This document shows, piece after piece, positions 42,113 through 49,420 of a DNA stretch of 58,328 nt. The DNA is from Ignavibacteriales bacterium (GTDB lineage Bacteria > Bacteroidota > Ignavibacteria > UBA10030). The stretch spans positions 1-58,328 of the forward strand of contig JACPUH010000060.1 in the NCBI GenBank assembly GCA_016192345.1. The letters are read 5' to 3'. Made by a program: the position numbers and the translations under genes. The notes under the pieces are model-generated. The model saw only the letters and a list, made by a program, of their open reading frames with translations. It searched no databases and was not told where the DNA came from. Position 1 is the first letter of the stretch, and every line of letters starts with the position of its first letter.

Positions 42113-43519
42113 TCACACAATGAGTTCTGCGGCCTTCCTTCCACTCATCACTGCCCCCTCAATCGTGGCCGGGTAACCGGTGTTCGTCCAGTCGCCGGCA
42201 AGAAAAAGGTTCTGCAACCGGGTCTGTGAAGAAGGGCGAAGCGATTCAACCCACGGCGTTGGAGAAAACGTCGCCCGCTTTTCCTTGACCACTAGCGAAT
42301 GGACAAGCTTCGCATGCCCGACCTCAGGAAAGACATACCGGAGGTCCTCAAGGGCTATCCGAACGATCTCCTCTTTTTCCATCTCCACATACCCCGATGC
42401 CCCACTGATCACCAGAGATACATACTGTCTGCCATCTGTCTTCTGCAATCTGCCTTCTGCCATCTGCAGTCTTCCTTCTTCCTTCCGGCTTGCCAATATC
42501 CTTGATTTGTTGAACACCCAATGGACCCTCGAGTCGAGAAGCGCGACGAACTCCTGCTCCATCACCGGCTTGTCAAACCAGAGATTGATGGTGATAATGG
42601 GAGAGGATTCGAAAGCAGTCTCCTCACCGGGGGATTGTTTTTCGCCCGGCGTTGAAAGGCCCGGTGCTATGACATCGAGGGCATAATACGGAACGGCGGC
42701 GATGACAGCATCGACCTCGAACGTTTCGGAACCGGACCGAACACTCCGAACTCGTCCTTCCCGGACCTCCATTCCATCAACGCCGACTCCCATCCTAATC
42801 GACGAACCGCGGGACTCCAGGAACTTCAGTGCCGGATCGACAAGAAGTTCACTTAGCCCCACCCGGGGTATCAAAAGGCTGGAGTTCTCCCGGGCACCGA
42901 GAAACGCACTCCTCAAGACACGATAGAACAACAACGCCGAGACCGTCCGCGGGTCGTCATTGAGTGAGCCGATGGCAATGACATCCCAGAGATATTTCTT
43001 ATTGTCAGGGGACTGACCGAGGGATGTAAGCCACTCATCGACCGTCAGTGGGGAAAGTTGCGGTTCAACCCGCATCGGGTCCTTCTGAAGTTCTAGTCCC
43101 ACCCTGAGCAGCCTGAGCCGGTCGTTCCAGGAGAGGGAGTTCAGCCCGAGTAAACCGCCCAGCAGGTGCAGGGGGGCAGGCGATGCGGGACATGAAAGAG
43201 TTGCGGGGCCGCGCCGGGGATGGAGGAATTCGATCCGGAGGTTCGGTTGAAGGAACGCACGGGATTCCGAGCCGATGGTCTTCAAGTACCGGCGCGTCTG
43301 GTGGTAACAGCCCATGAGAAGATGCTGCCCGTTGTCCACAACGTCGCCGGTGACTTCATCGACAAAGGAATACGTTCGTCCCCCGAGGTGCTGTCGCTGT
43401 TCAAGGAGAGTGACCGGGTAGCCTCGACCGGCAAGCTCCACAGCCGCACTGAGGCCGCTGAGTCCCCCGCCGATGATGAGCACGCGGGGATGGACACGAT
43501 CCGATGGGGTGATATTCAT
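42113..43519 (-). CDS. hpnE: Hydroxysqualene dehydroxylase (HpnE-type)
   Basis: A 468-residue FAD-dependent amine-oxidase-fold protein that reduces hydroxysqualene to squalene, or a carotenoid desaturase-like relative. The dinucleotide motif VLIIGGGLSGLSAAVELAGRG opens the protein, then LGGRTYSF and NGQHLLMGCYHQTRRYL; the C-terminus has LFLAGDWTNTGYPATIEGAVMSGRKAAE. The ATG at 43519 is preferred over one at 43570. An unusual insert EEGRLQMAEGRLQKTDGRQ, coded by GCAGA-type repeats, interrupts the sequence near residue 345. It follows hpnD by 108 nt. Confidence 0.85.
   Translation of the reverse strand: MNITPSDRVHPRVLIIGGGLSGLSAAVELAGRGYPVTLLEQRQHLGGRTYSFVDEVTGDVVDNGQHLLMGCYHQTRRYLKTIGSESRAFLQPNLRIEFLHPRRGPATLSCPASPAPLHLLGGLLGLNSLSWNDRLRLLRVGLELQKDPMRVEPQLSPLTVDEWLTSLGQSPDNKKYLWDVIAIGSLNDDPRTVSALLFYRVLRSAFLGARENSSLLIPRVGLSELLVDPALKFLESRGSSIRMGVGVDGMEVREGRVRSVRSGSETFEVDAVIAAVPYYALDVIAPGLSTPGEKQSPGEETAFESSPIITINLWFDKPVMEQEFVALLDSRVHWVFNKSRILASRKEEGRLQMAEGRLQKTDGRQYVSLVISGASGYVEMEKEEIVRIALEDLRYVFPEVGHAKLVHSLVVKEKRATFSPTPWVESLRPSSQTRLQNLFLAGDWTNTGYPATIEGAVMSGRKAAELIV
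42424..42486. repeat. GCAGAnGGCAGA-type low-complexity repeat inside hpnE
   Basis: About 60 bp of repeated CTGCCATCTG and CTGCCTTCTG units (plus strand) within the hpnE frame. The minus-strand protein there reads GRLQMAEGRLQ. A degenerate related sequence occurs in the priA downstream gap (near 29161-29200), supporting a dispersed repeat family. Confidence 0.6.
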
Positions 43520-43627
43520 TTCACGAGAGAACACAGTGCGGGGCGTGGAGCGTGAAAGGATGGGGCACAAAGAGACACGGCGGATCGGTGAACCCGCTCA
43601 CGCAGCTTCTCGCCGGAAGGCGTTTGG

Positions 43628-44518
43628 TCACGCAGGCAATTCGGTTCGGATATAACGATGGAAGTTCCTGGGAAGCTTGTTGCGGAGACGGAGGACCATC
43701 GCAATCAGAAACTTTACGGGCGAGGCAAGACGTATCCGTTTGGAGTACACATCGTAGCCCGCGCGCTCAATGCGAAGGAGGAGAAGGTAATAGATGTTCC
43801 CCATGGCGCGGGCCGCGTAAAACAGCGGCTTGTCGTCCTCCGCCAGGAAGCTTTTTGCCTTCCGGTAATACTCGTGGGCCCGGTCGCACTCGAACTTCAT
43901 CAGCGCCCGGAACCGGTCGTCATAGACCGAGTTCATCAGGTCTTCCTCCGAATAGCCGAAGGCACGCAAATCCTCGCGCGGGATGTAGATCCTCCCCTTT
44001 TTCGCGTCGGTCTTGATATCCCGCAGGATGTTCGTCAGCTGCAACGCGATCCCGAGGTTCAGCGCGTACTGTTTCGTCCGTTCATGGTGGTACCCAAACA
44101 CCTCCGCGCAGATCAATCCGACCGTGGAAGCGGCGCGGTAACAATATTCCCTTAACTCCCCGAACGTTTCGTACCGGTGCTTCACCAGGTCCATTTCCAT
44201 CCCCTTGAGGAGGTCTTGGAAATGCTTGATGGGGATATTGAATTTCTTAATGACCCCGGCAAGGTTGTTCAGAATCCCGTATCGGGAGACGCCATAGAGC
44301 GACCGTTGCAACTCGGCCGTCCAAACCCGAAGACGCTTATGCTGCTCCTTTGGATCCGCCTCCTCATCCACGATATCATCCGTATAGCGGCAGAACGCGT
44401 AGATCGTCTCGATGGCTTCGCGCTTCGGCTGTGGCAGAAACAGGAACGAGAAGAAAAAGTTGCTCTCCCTGTTTTGTGAAAAATCCGGGGCAATGGTATG
44501 GACGCTTTGAGCCGACAC
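43628..44518 (-). CDS. hpnD: Presqualene diphosphate synthase (HpnD-type)
   Basis: A 296-residue trans-isoprenyl diphosphate synthase that joins two farnesyl diphosphates. The first aspartate motif is YTDDIVDEEAD and the second region is NILRDIKTDAKKGRIYIP. The GTG at 44518 is chosen because it lies 5 nt after the hpnC stop and gives the usual length; the frame is open much farther upstream, with no better start. It belongs to the same transcript as hpnC and hpnE, giving the three-step route from farnesyl diphosphate to squalene. Confidence 0.9.
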   Translation of the reverse strand: MSAQSVHTIAPDFSQNRESNFFFSFLFLPQPKREAIETIYAFCRYTDDIVDEEADPKEQHKRLRVWTAELQRSLYGVSRYGILNNLAGVIKKFNIPIKHFQDLLKGMEMDLVKHRYETFGELREYCYRAASTVGLICAEVFGYHHERTKQYALNLGIALQLTNILRDIKTDAKKGRIYIPREDLRAFGYSEEDLMNSVYDDRFRALMKFECDRAHEYYRKAKSFLAEDDKPLFYAARAMGNIYYLLLLRIERAGYDVYSKRIRLASPVKFLIAMVLRLRNKLPRNFHRYIRTELPA

Positions 44519-44523
44519 GGTGA

Positions 44524-45402
44524 TTAATGAAAGAGTGAAGAAAAGAGAACACCGGTTTTGTCCAGACGGGAAAGCTTGGGACGGGTGTGGAGCACATCGT
44601 ATCCAAGGTCCCCGATCTTTTGAAGGATTCTCCGACCGCCATGCCAGGTGAGCTTGAGTTCCAAGGAAAGGTCGCGGCCGACGGAGTTCAACAGAGGTTC
44701 CCCTTCCCTGAAGAGTCTCTCGGTCCGCTCCACCTGGTACATAATGATATCGCGGAACTCCTGCGTGCACGACCGGTTGAACAACGCCTCCTCCGAGTAC
44801 CCAAACTCGCGGATATCGTCCATGGGGATATAGACACGGTCCTTCGCCAGGTCGACCGAGACATCCTGCCAGAAATTCGTGAGTTGCAGTGCCGTGCAAA
44901 GAGCATCCGATGGCTCCGAGTACCGTTCGCCCCGGTAATTCATCAGAAGGAGCATGAGACGTCCGACTGGGTTCGCAGAATTGGCACAATAGCCCAGAAC
45001 GTCGTCGAACGTTTCATAGCGGTGCGTCGTCACATCGGACCGGAACGCAGACAACAGGTTGCGGAACAGGCCCTGGGGAATCTCAAACCGATGGATCGTT
45101 TCTCTCAGTGCAAGAAAGACCGGGTGCAACGCCGTGCCCTGGTAACATTCCGCGAGTTGTTCCTCCCAGTCGTTCAAACTGTCGATCCGTTCGGCAGGAC
45201 TCATCCCCGGTTCGTCGGCAAAATCGTCGGCAATCCGGGCAAACGCATAGATCGCGCAAACATACCTGCGTTTGTCCCTTGGAATGAACAGGGACGCAAC
45301 AGGAAAGTTTTCATAATGGTCGTACGTTACGGTCTCGCAGTAGCGAAATGCCTGCTCGGTAGTCCATTGCGTGCGAATGAGTATGGCGTCGCGTGTCAGC
45401 AT
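44524..45402 (-). CDS. hpnC: Hydroxysqualene synthase (HpnC-type)
   Basis: A 292-residue squalene/phytoene synthase-family protein. Aspartate motifs: YAFARIADDFADEPG and LTNFWQDVSVDLAKDRVYIP. The sequence begins with the helix ...ILIRTQWTTEQAFRYCETVT and FPVASLFIP, as in HpnC. In the three-enzyme pathway HpnC converts presqualene diphosphate to hydroxysqualene. The ATG at 45402 is preferred to an upstream TTG at 45435. It heads the operon with hpnD, hpnE and probably the radical SAM, Wzi-like and GT2 genes. Confidence 0.88.
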   Translation of the reverse strand: MLTRDAILIRTQWTTEQAFRYCETVTYDHYENFPVASLFIPRDKRRYVCAIYAFARIADDFADEPGMSPAERIDSLNDWEEQLAECYQGTALHPVFLALRETIHRFEIPQGLFRNLLSAFRSDVTTHRYETFDDVLGYCANSANPVGRLMLLLMNYRGERYSEPSDALCTALQLTNFWQDVSVDLAKDRVYIPMDDIREFGYSEEALFNRSCTQEFRDIIMYQVERTERLFREGEPLLNSVGRDLSLELKLTWHGGRRILQKIGDLGYDVLHTRPKLSRLDKTGVLFSSLFH

Positions 45403-45499
45403 CGGTTGTTTCTTTGACGGATAAAGCGCTCCCAAGGTTTCAACCGGGCGCTGCTGGAACGTCAGCGGATGGTCCGATCAACGAGGAAATAGGTGGATC

Positions 45500-45528
45500 A
45501 ATATGAAGAAACAGGAGAGGAAAAGCAA
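45500..45528 (-). promoter_or_regulatory. Promoter candidate of the hpnCDE operon
   Basis: TTGCTT (45523-45528) and CATATT (45500-45505) on the minus strand are 17 bp apart, about 100 bp before hpnC. A nearly identical TTGCTTTTC-starting promoter precedes the ABC binding-protein gene at 56908. Confidence 0.5.
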
Positions 45529-45616
45529 GGATGGGGAAAGACGCCGTTGAGACCGTTACAAAAAGAGAGGAGAATGGTGTTGCTGTCGCAGGATGGATGC
45601 AGCATTCACGGAAGCA

Positions 45617-45697
45617 TTGGTTTTTCACCCTTTTCTTTGTATATTTTTCCCGTCTGAAATCCTCAAAGCAGTTGAGTTTTGAGGATTTTTTCTTTTC
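45617..45697 (+). promoter_or_regulatory. Promoter followed at once by a terminator-like hairpin, upstream of the tRNA-Leu locus
   Basis: TTGGTT (45617-45622) and TATATT (45640-45645) are 17 bp apart. The predicted start near 45652 is followed by the hairpin AATCCTCAAA/TTTGAGGATT (45658-45687) and TTTTCTTTTC. Transcripts would either stop after about 45 nt or read through into the tRNA region. This may be a short noncoding RNA or an attenuator; I cannot tell which. Confidence 0.55.
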
Positions 45698-45715
45698 ACT
45701 GTATCACTCGACCGC

Positions 45716-45909
45716 GGGCATGTGGCGAAATTGGCAGACGCGTCCCGCAAACGCACTCCGGAACATTATTCCATGGGCACGTGGCGAAATTGGCAGACGC
45801 GCTAGCCTTAGGAGCTAGTGGGGTAACCCGTGGGGGTTCAAGTCCCTCCGTGCCCACAGGCGTTTGCGGGATGGGGTAACCCGTGGGGGTTCAAGTCCCT
45901 CCGTGCCCA
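45716..45909 (+). other. Outer tRNA-Leu-like sequence split by an intact tRNA-Leu
   Basis: The 5' piece (45716-45753) and 3' piece (45860-45909) together make a complete tRNA-Leu framework. The acceptor GGGCATG pairs with CGTGCCC (one G-T wobble), and the D-arm, variable arm and T-arm are identical to those of the intact inner tRNA. The anticodon stem is replaced by TCCCGCAAACGC and its exact complement GCGTTTGCGGGA, with the inner tRNA in the loop. The arm cannot give a normal U33 anticodon loop, so the outer unit is probably not a working tRNA as it stands. Confidence 0.65.
45775..45856 (+). tRNA. tRNA-Leu (anticodon TAG)
   Basis: An 82-nt cloverleaf: acceptor GGGCACG/CGTGCCC with discriminator A, D-arm GCGAAATTGGCAGACGC, anticodon stem CTAGC/GCTAG with loop CTTAGGA (anticodon TAG), a long class II variable arm TGGGGTAACCCGTG, and T-loop GTTCAAG. 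CCA is not encoded (the next bases are CAG). It reads CTA and other CTN codons. It lies inside the anticodon arm of a second tRNA-Leu-like sequence. Confidence 0.93.
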
Positions 45910-45910
45910 T

Positions 45911-46140
45911 GAGCGGTTGCGGGACGGGATAGCCCAGGTGGGGTTCAAGCTGAGTTCCGATATTGTTGATCGGAACGAAGTCCCGCCGTTTCCCGTTTTG
46001 TGTGTCCCGCCGCTCTTTGGCGGGCTTGGCGGAATCCCTCCAAGCCTACATTCACTGACGGGCGGTGATACCTTGGAGCATCTTACGGTGGGGAAAGCTC
46101 TCACGGTAACGACTTACGTACCTCGGCAACAGTCTAAAAG
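45911..46140. repeat. Degenerate third tRNA-Leu 3' copy and structured spacer
   Basis: Directly after the outer tRNA-like sequence, 45913-45950 is a decayed copy of its 3' half (GCGGTTGCGGGACGGGATAG, then a GGGGTTCAAG T-loop match). It includes stem GCGGGAC, which pairs with GTCCCGC at 45980-45986, and a perfect hairpin GTTCCGAT/ATCGGAAC (45954-45976). The rest of the spacer before tig contains a CCCGCC/GGCGGG hairpin near 46006-46024 and no gene. Confidence 0.45.
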
Positions 46141-46187
46141 CTTGCCGAGTTTTTCATGACCCGATTTCAATGTGAAGGAACCAGCAC

Positions 46188-47477
46188 GTGGACGTGACCC
46201 TCGTTTCAATTTCAGATGTCTCGAAGGAAGTCGAGATCCATGCAACATCGGAAGAATTGAAGCCGCATTTCGACAAGGCATACCACGAATATCGCCCGAA
46301 GATTGAAATCAAGGGCTTTCGTAAAGGTAAAGCCCCTCTTGACATGATCAAGAAGCTGTACGGGGAGCTGATCGAGAATGAATACCTCGACAAACTGGCC
46401 AGCGAGCTCTACCGGCAGGCGGTGCAGGAAAAAGACCTGAAGCCCATCGGGGAGCCGACCCTCGTTGACCTCGATTATAAACGGGGAGAACATTTCCGGT
46501 TTAAGATCAAGTACGAAGTTCGTCCCTCCATCGCGTTACAGCAGTATAAAGGACTCTCCGTGAAGGCTGTGGTCCACAAGCTGGAGGATGCCGAGGTGGA
46601 GGAGGAGATCGATCGCCTCCGCAAGGGGAACAGCACTTTGGAGGAGGTGGAGAAAGCGACCGACGACGAGCACGTCGTCACCGCGGAGATGCAGGAGCTT
46701 GACGACTCGGGCATTCCCATCATCGGCAAGAAAACCGAAAACGCGCGGTTCTACCTTGCGGACCCGCAACTGGAGAAACCGTTCAAGGACGCACTGACGG
46801 GAGCCGCAAAGGGGAACGAACACACCATCCGCTTCGAGCACCAACACGGGGATCATTCTCACAAAGTGAACGTGAAGCTCAACGTGACCAACGTGCAGAA
46901 GGTGATCCTTCCCGAACTGAACGATACGCTCGTTAAAAAAGTCACGAAGGACAAGATCGCGAACGTCGATGAGTTCCGGAAAAGCCTGCGGGAGGACCTT
47001 GATTCCTACTGGAAGGAAAAAAATCGCAGATCCCACATCAATGCAATAATCGCGGAGATCATCCGTCTCCATGAATTCGAAGTCCCCGAGTCGCTGGTCC
47101 GGAGCGTGATCGAGGGCCTGGTCGAGGAGATCAAGAACCAGTCCCAGAACAAGCAACTGCCGCAGAACTTCGATTTTGAGAAATTTTATCAGGAAAATCG
47201 CGAGTATGCCCTGTACCAGTCACGATGGGCCCTGCTCCGGGAGGAGATCGTCAAGGCGGAAAACTTCGAGGTCGACGAGGCCACTCTGGTTGCGCTGGCC
47301 GAGCGCGAGGCACCGAAGATCGGAATTGACAAAGAACGTTTAATCACCTACTATAAGTCGTCCGAACAGGTCAAGGACCGGCTGGTGAGCGACAAGCTCA
47401 TCGACCTTCTCATCAGCAGTTCGACGATCGAGGAAGTGGACGACACAACCGTACAGGATTCTCTTTTGAAAGGATGA
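46188..47477 (+). CDS. tig: Trigger factor (ribosome-associated chaperone)
   Basis: A 429-residue chaperone that binds nascent chains. The N-terminal ribosome-binding loop [14 protein letters not shown] is intact (canonical GFRxGKxP). The middle PPIase-type domain is degenerate: the usual FKBP-like pattern is replaced by a shorter charged segment ([19 protein letters not shown]). The C-terminal arm region ([20 protein letters not shown] to the end) is normal. Start is GTG with AAGGA 8 nt upstream; no in-frame ATG fits. It overlaps clpP by 4 nt, as in the tig-clpP-clpX arrangement common in bacteria. Confidence 0.93.
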   Translation: MDVTLVSISDVSKEVEIHATSEELKPHFDKAYHEYRPKIEIKGFRKGKAPLDMIKKLYGELIENEYLDKLASELYRQAVQEKDLKPIGEPTLVDLDYKRGEHFRFKIKYEVRPSIALQQYKGLSVKAVVHKLEDAEVEEEIDRLRKGNSTLEEVEKATDDEHVVTAEMQELDDSGIPIIGKKTENARFYLADPQLEKPFKDALTGAAKGNEHTIRFEHQHGDHSHKVNVKLNVTNVQKVILPELNDTLVKKVTKDKIANVDEFRKSLREDLDSYWKEKNRRSHINAIIAEIIRLHEFEVPESLVRSVIEGLVEEIKNQSQNKQLPQNFDFEKFYQENREYALYQSRWALLREEIVKAENFEVDEATLVALAEREAPKIGIDKERLITYYKSSEQVKDRLVSDKLIDLLISSSTIEEVDDTTVQDSLLKG

Positions 47478-48118
47478 TGTTATCTATGAAGCATTCCCCT
47501 TTGGAGGTGTATAACCAGCTTGTCCCGATGGTGGTGGAACAGACCGGCCGGGGCGAGCGGGCATACGACATTTACTCACGCCTGTTGAAGGAACGGATCG
47601 TGTTCATCGGAACGCCGATCGACGACACGATTGCCAGCCTGACCATTGCCCAGTTGTTGTTCCTGGAGTCGGAAGACCCGGACAAGGACATTCACATGTA
47701 CATCAACAGTCCGGGCGGTAGCGTCTCTTCCGGGCTTGCCATTTATGATACGATGCAGTATATTCGCCCAGATGTTTCCACGATCTGCATCGGCATGGCG
47801 GCCAGTATGGGCGCGGTGCTGCTGGCGGGCGGAGCCAAGGCCAAACGCATGGCGCTCCCGAACTCGCGGATCATGATTCATCAACCGTGGGGGGGCGTGC
47901 AGGGTACAGCATCCGACATCAGCATCCAGGCGGAAGAGATCCTGCGCACCAAGAAGCGTATCAACGAGATCCTTGCGGGGCATTGCGAAAAGTCGGTCGA
48001 TATGATCGAGAAGGACACCGACCGCGACCGGTACATGTCCGCCCAGGAAGCAAAGGAATACGGACTGATCGACAACGTTCTCGTGAAGCGGACGGCCGAA
48101 CCCAAGAAGGAAAAATAG
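47474..48118 (+). CDS. clpP: ATP-dependent Clp protease proteolytic subunit
   Basis: A 214-residue serine peptidase of the Clp tetradecamer. Catalytic S111 in [11 protein letters not shown]136 in [10 protein letters not shown] and the aspartate near 185 in [10 protein letters not shown]. Its ATG overlaps the tig stop by 4 nt, so translation is coupled. A later ATG at codon 5 is possible. Confidence 0.97.
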   Translation: MMLSMKHSPLEVYNQLVPMVVEQTGRGERAYDIYSRLLKERIVFIGTPIDDTIASLTIAQLLFLESEDPDKDIHMYINSPGGSVSSGLAIYDTMQYIRPDVSTICIGMAASMGAVLLAGGAKAKRMALPNSRIMIHQPWGGVQGTASDISIQAEEILRTKKRINEILAGHCEKSVDMIEKDTDRDRYMSAQEAKEYGLIDNVLVKRTAEPKKEK

Positions 48119-48128
48119 GCACGATCGT

Positions 48129-49388
48129 ATGAGTCAGAAAACAAAGCAAGGCGAGAAGATCACATGCTCCTTCTGCGGGCGCTCGTCCGAAGAAGTGAAC
48201 AGCATCATTGCCGGACCGGATGTCTACATCTGCGACCTGTGTGTCTCGAGCTCGGTCGATATCATCCGCAACAACATGGCGGCCATCTCCGCCAAGCGAC
48301 ACTCCACCCGCGGCAATCTCACCCCCCTCGAAATCAAGAAAGCGCTTGATGAATTCGTGATCGGCCAGGAACACGCCAAGCGGACCCTGGCTGTTGCCGT
48401 GTACAACCACTACAAGCGGATCGATTCGAACGACCACCTGCATACGCTCGATGAAGTGGAGATTGAAAAAAGCAACATCATGTTGATCGGCCCCACCGGC
48501 ACCGGCAAAACACTCCTCGCCCAAACGCTCGCACGCATCCTCGATGTCCCGTTCGCCATTGCCGACGCGACAACGCTGACGGAAGCCGGCTATGTGGGGG
48601 ACGACGTGGAAACGATCCTCGTCTACCTCCTGCAGAACGCGGAGTACAATGTGGAGAAAGCCGAGCGCGGCATCGTCTACATCGATGAGATCGACAAGAT
48701 CACACGGAAAAGCGACAGCGCGTCGATCACCCGCGATGTGTCAGGGGAAGGAGTACAGCAGGCGCTATTGAAGATCCTGGAGGGAACGATCGCCGGCGTG
48801 CCGCCGAAAGGGGGACGCAAACATCCGGAACAGAGTCTTATCAACATCAATACGAAAAACATTCTTTTTATCTGCGGTGGGGCGTTTGAGGGGCTGGACA
48901 AGATCATCGAACGGCGCGTCAGCCAGAACCCGGTCGGGTTCGGGGCTGATGTCAGAGGGAAAAAGGGGAGAACGGCGGACGAGTACCTCTCCAAAGTCGA
49001 ACCGGACGACCTGTTGAAGTACGGCCTGATCCCTGAGTTCATCGGCCGGCTCCCGGTCACCGCGACCCTTCATTCGCTCGACGAGAAGGCCCTCTTCAAT
49101 ATTCTCACCGAGCCGCGCAACGCGCTGGTGAAGCAGTACAAGAAGCTATTCATGATGGAAGGGGTCGAACTGGAATTTGAAGAGTCCGCTCTCCACTCCG
49201 TGGTCTCCAAGGCCATGGAACGGGGAACGGGAGCCCGCGCCCTTCGTTCGATCATCGAAGAAGTGATGCTCGATATTATGTATCATCTCCCCTCCCGGCA
49301 GAACGTCTCCAAGTGTATCATCACCAAGGACGCAATCCTCAAGTCCACAGAGCCAATCTACCTCTACGAAGAACGCAAATCCGCTTAG
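48129..49388 (+). CDS. clpX: ATP-dependent Clp protease ATP-binding subunit
   Basis: A 419-residue AAA+ unfoldase. The N-terminal zinc-binding domain has CSFC (13-16) and CDLC (35-38). Walker A is [12 protein letters not shown], Walker B is [10 protein letters not shown], the ClpP-docking IGF-like loop region is in NPVGFGADV, and sensor [15 protein letters not shown] is near the C-terminus. It begins 10 nt after the clpP stop. Confidence 0.97.
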   Translation: MSQKTKQGEKITCSFCGRSSEEVNSIIAGPDVYICDLCVSSSVDIIRNNMAAISAKRHSTRGNLTPLEIKKALDEFVIGQEHAKRTLAVAVYNHYKRIDSNDHLHTLDEVEIEKSNIMLIGPTGTGKTLLAQTLARILDVPFAIADATTLTEAGYVGDDVETILVYLLQNAEYNVEKAERGIVYIDEIDKITRKSDSASITRDVSGEGVQQALLKILEGTIAGVPPKGGRKHPEQSLININTKNILFICGGAFEGLDKIIERRVSQNPVGFGADVRGKKGRTADEYLSKVEPDDLLKYGLIPEFIGRLPVTATLHSLDEKALFNILTEPRNALVKQYKKLFMMEGVELEFEESALHSVVSKAMERGTGARALRSIIEEVMLDIMYHLPSRQNVSKCIITKDAILKSTEPIYLYEERKSA

Positions 49389-49420
49389 CTGTTTACGGTT
49401 CACCTGCGAGCTATCCAACG

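Noticed and set aside
45531..45879. Overlapping plus-strand frames through the tRNA-Leu locus
   Set aside because: They read through structured tRNA sequence and a terminator hairpin; no protein is expected.
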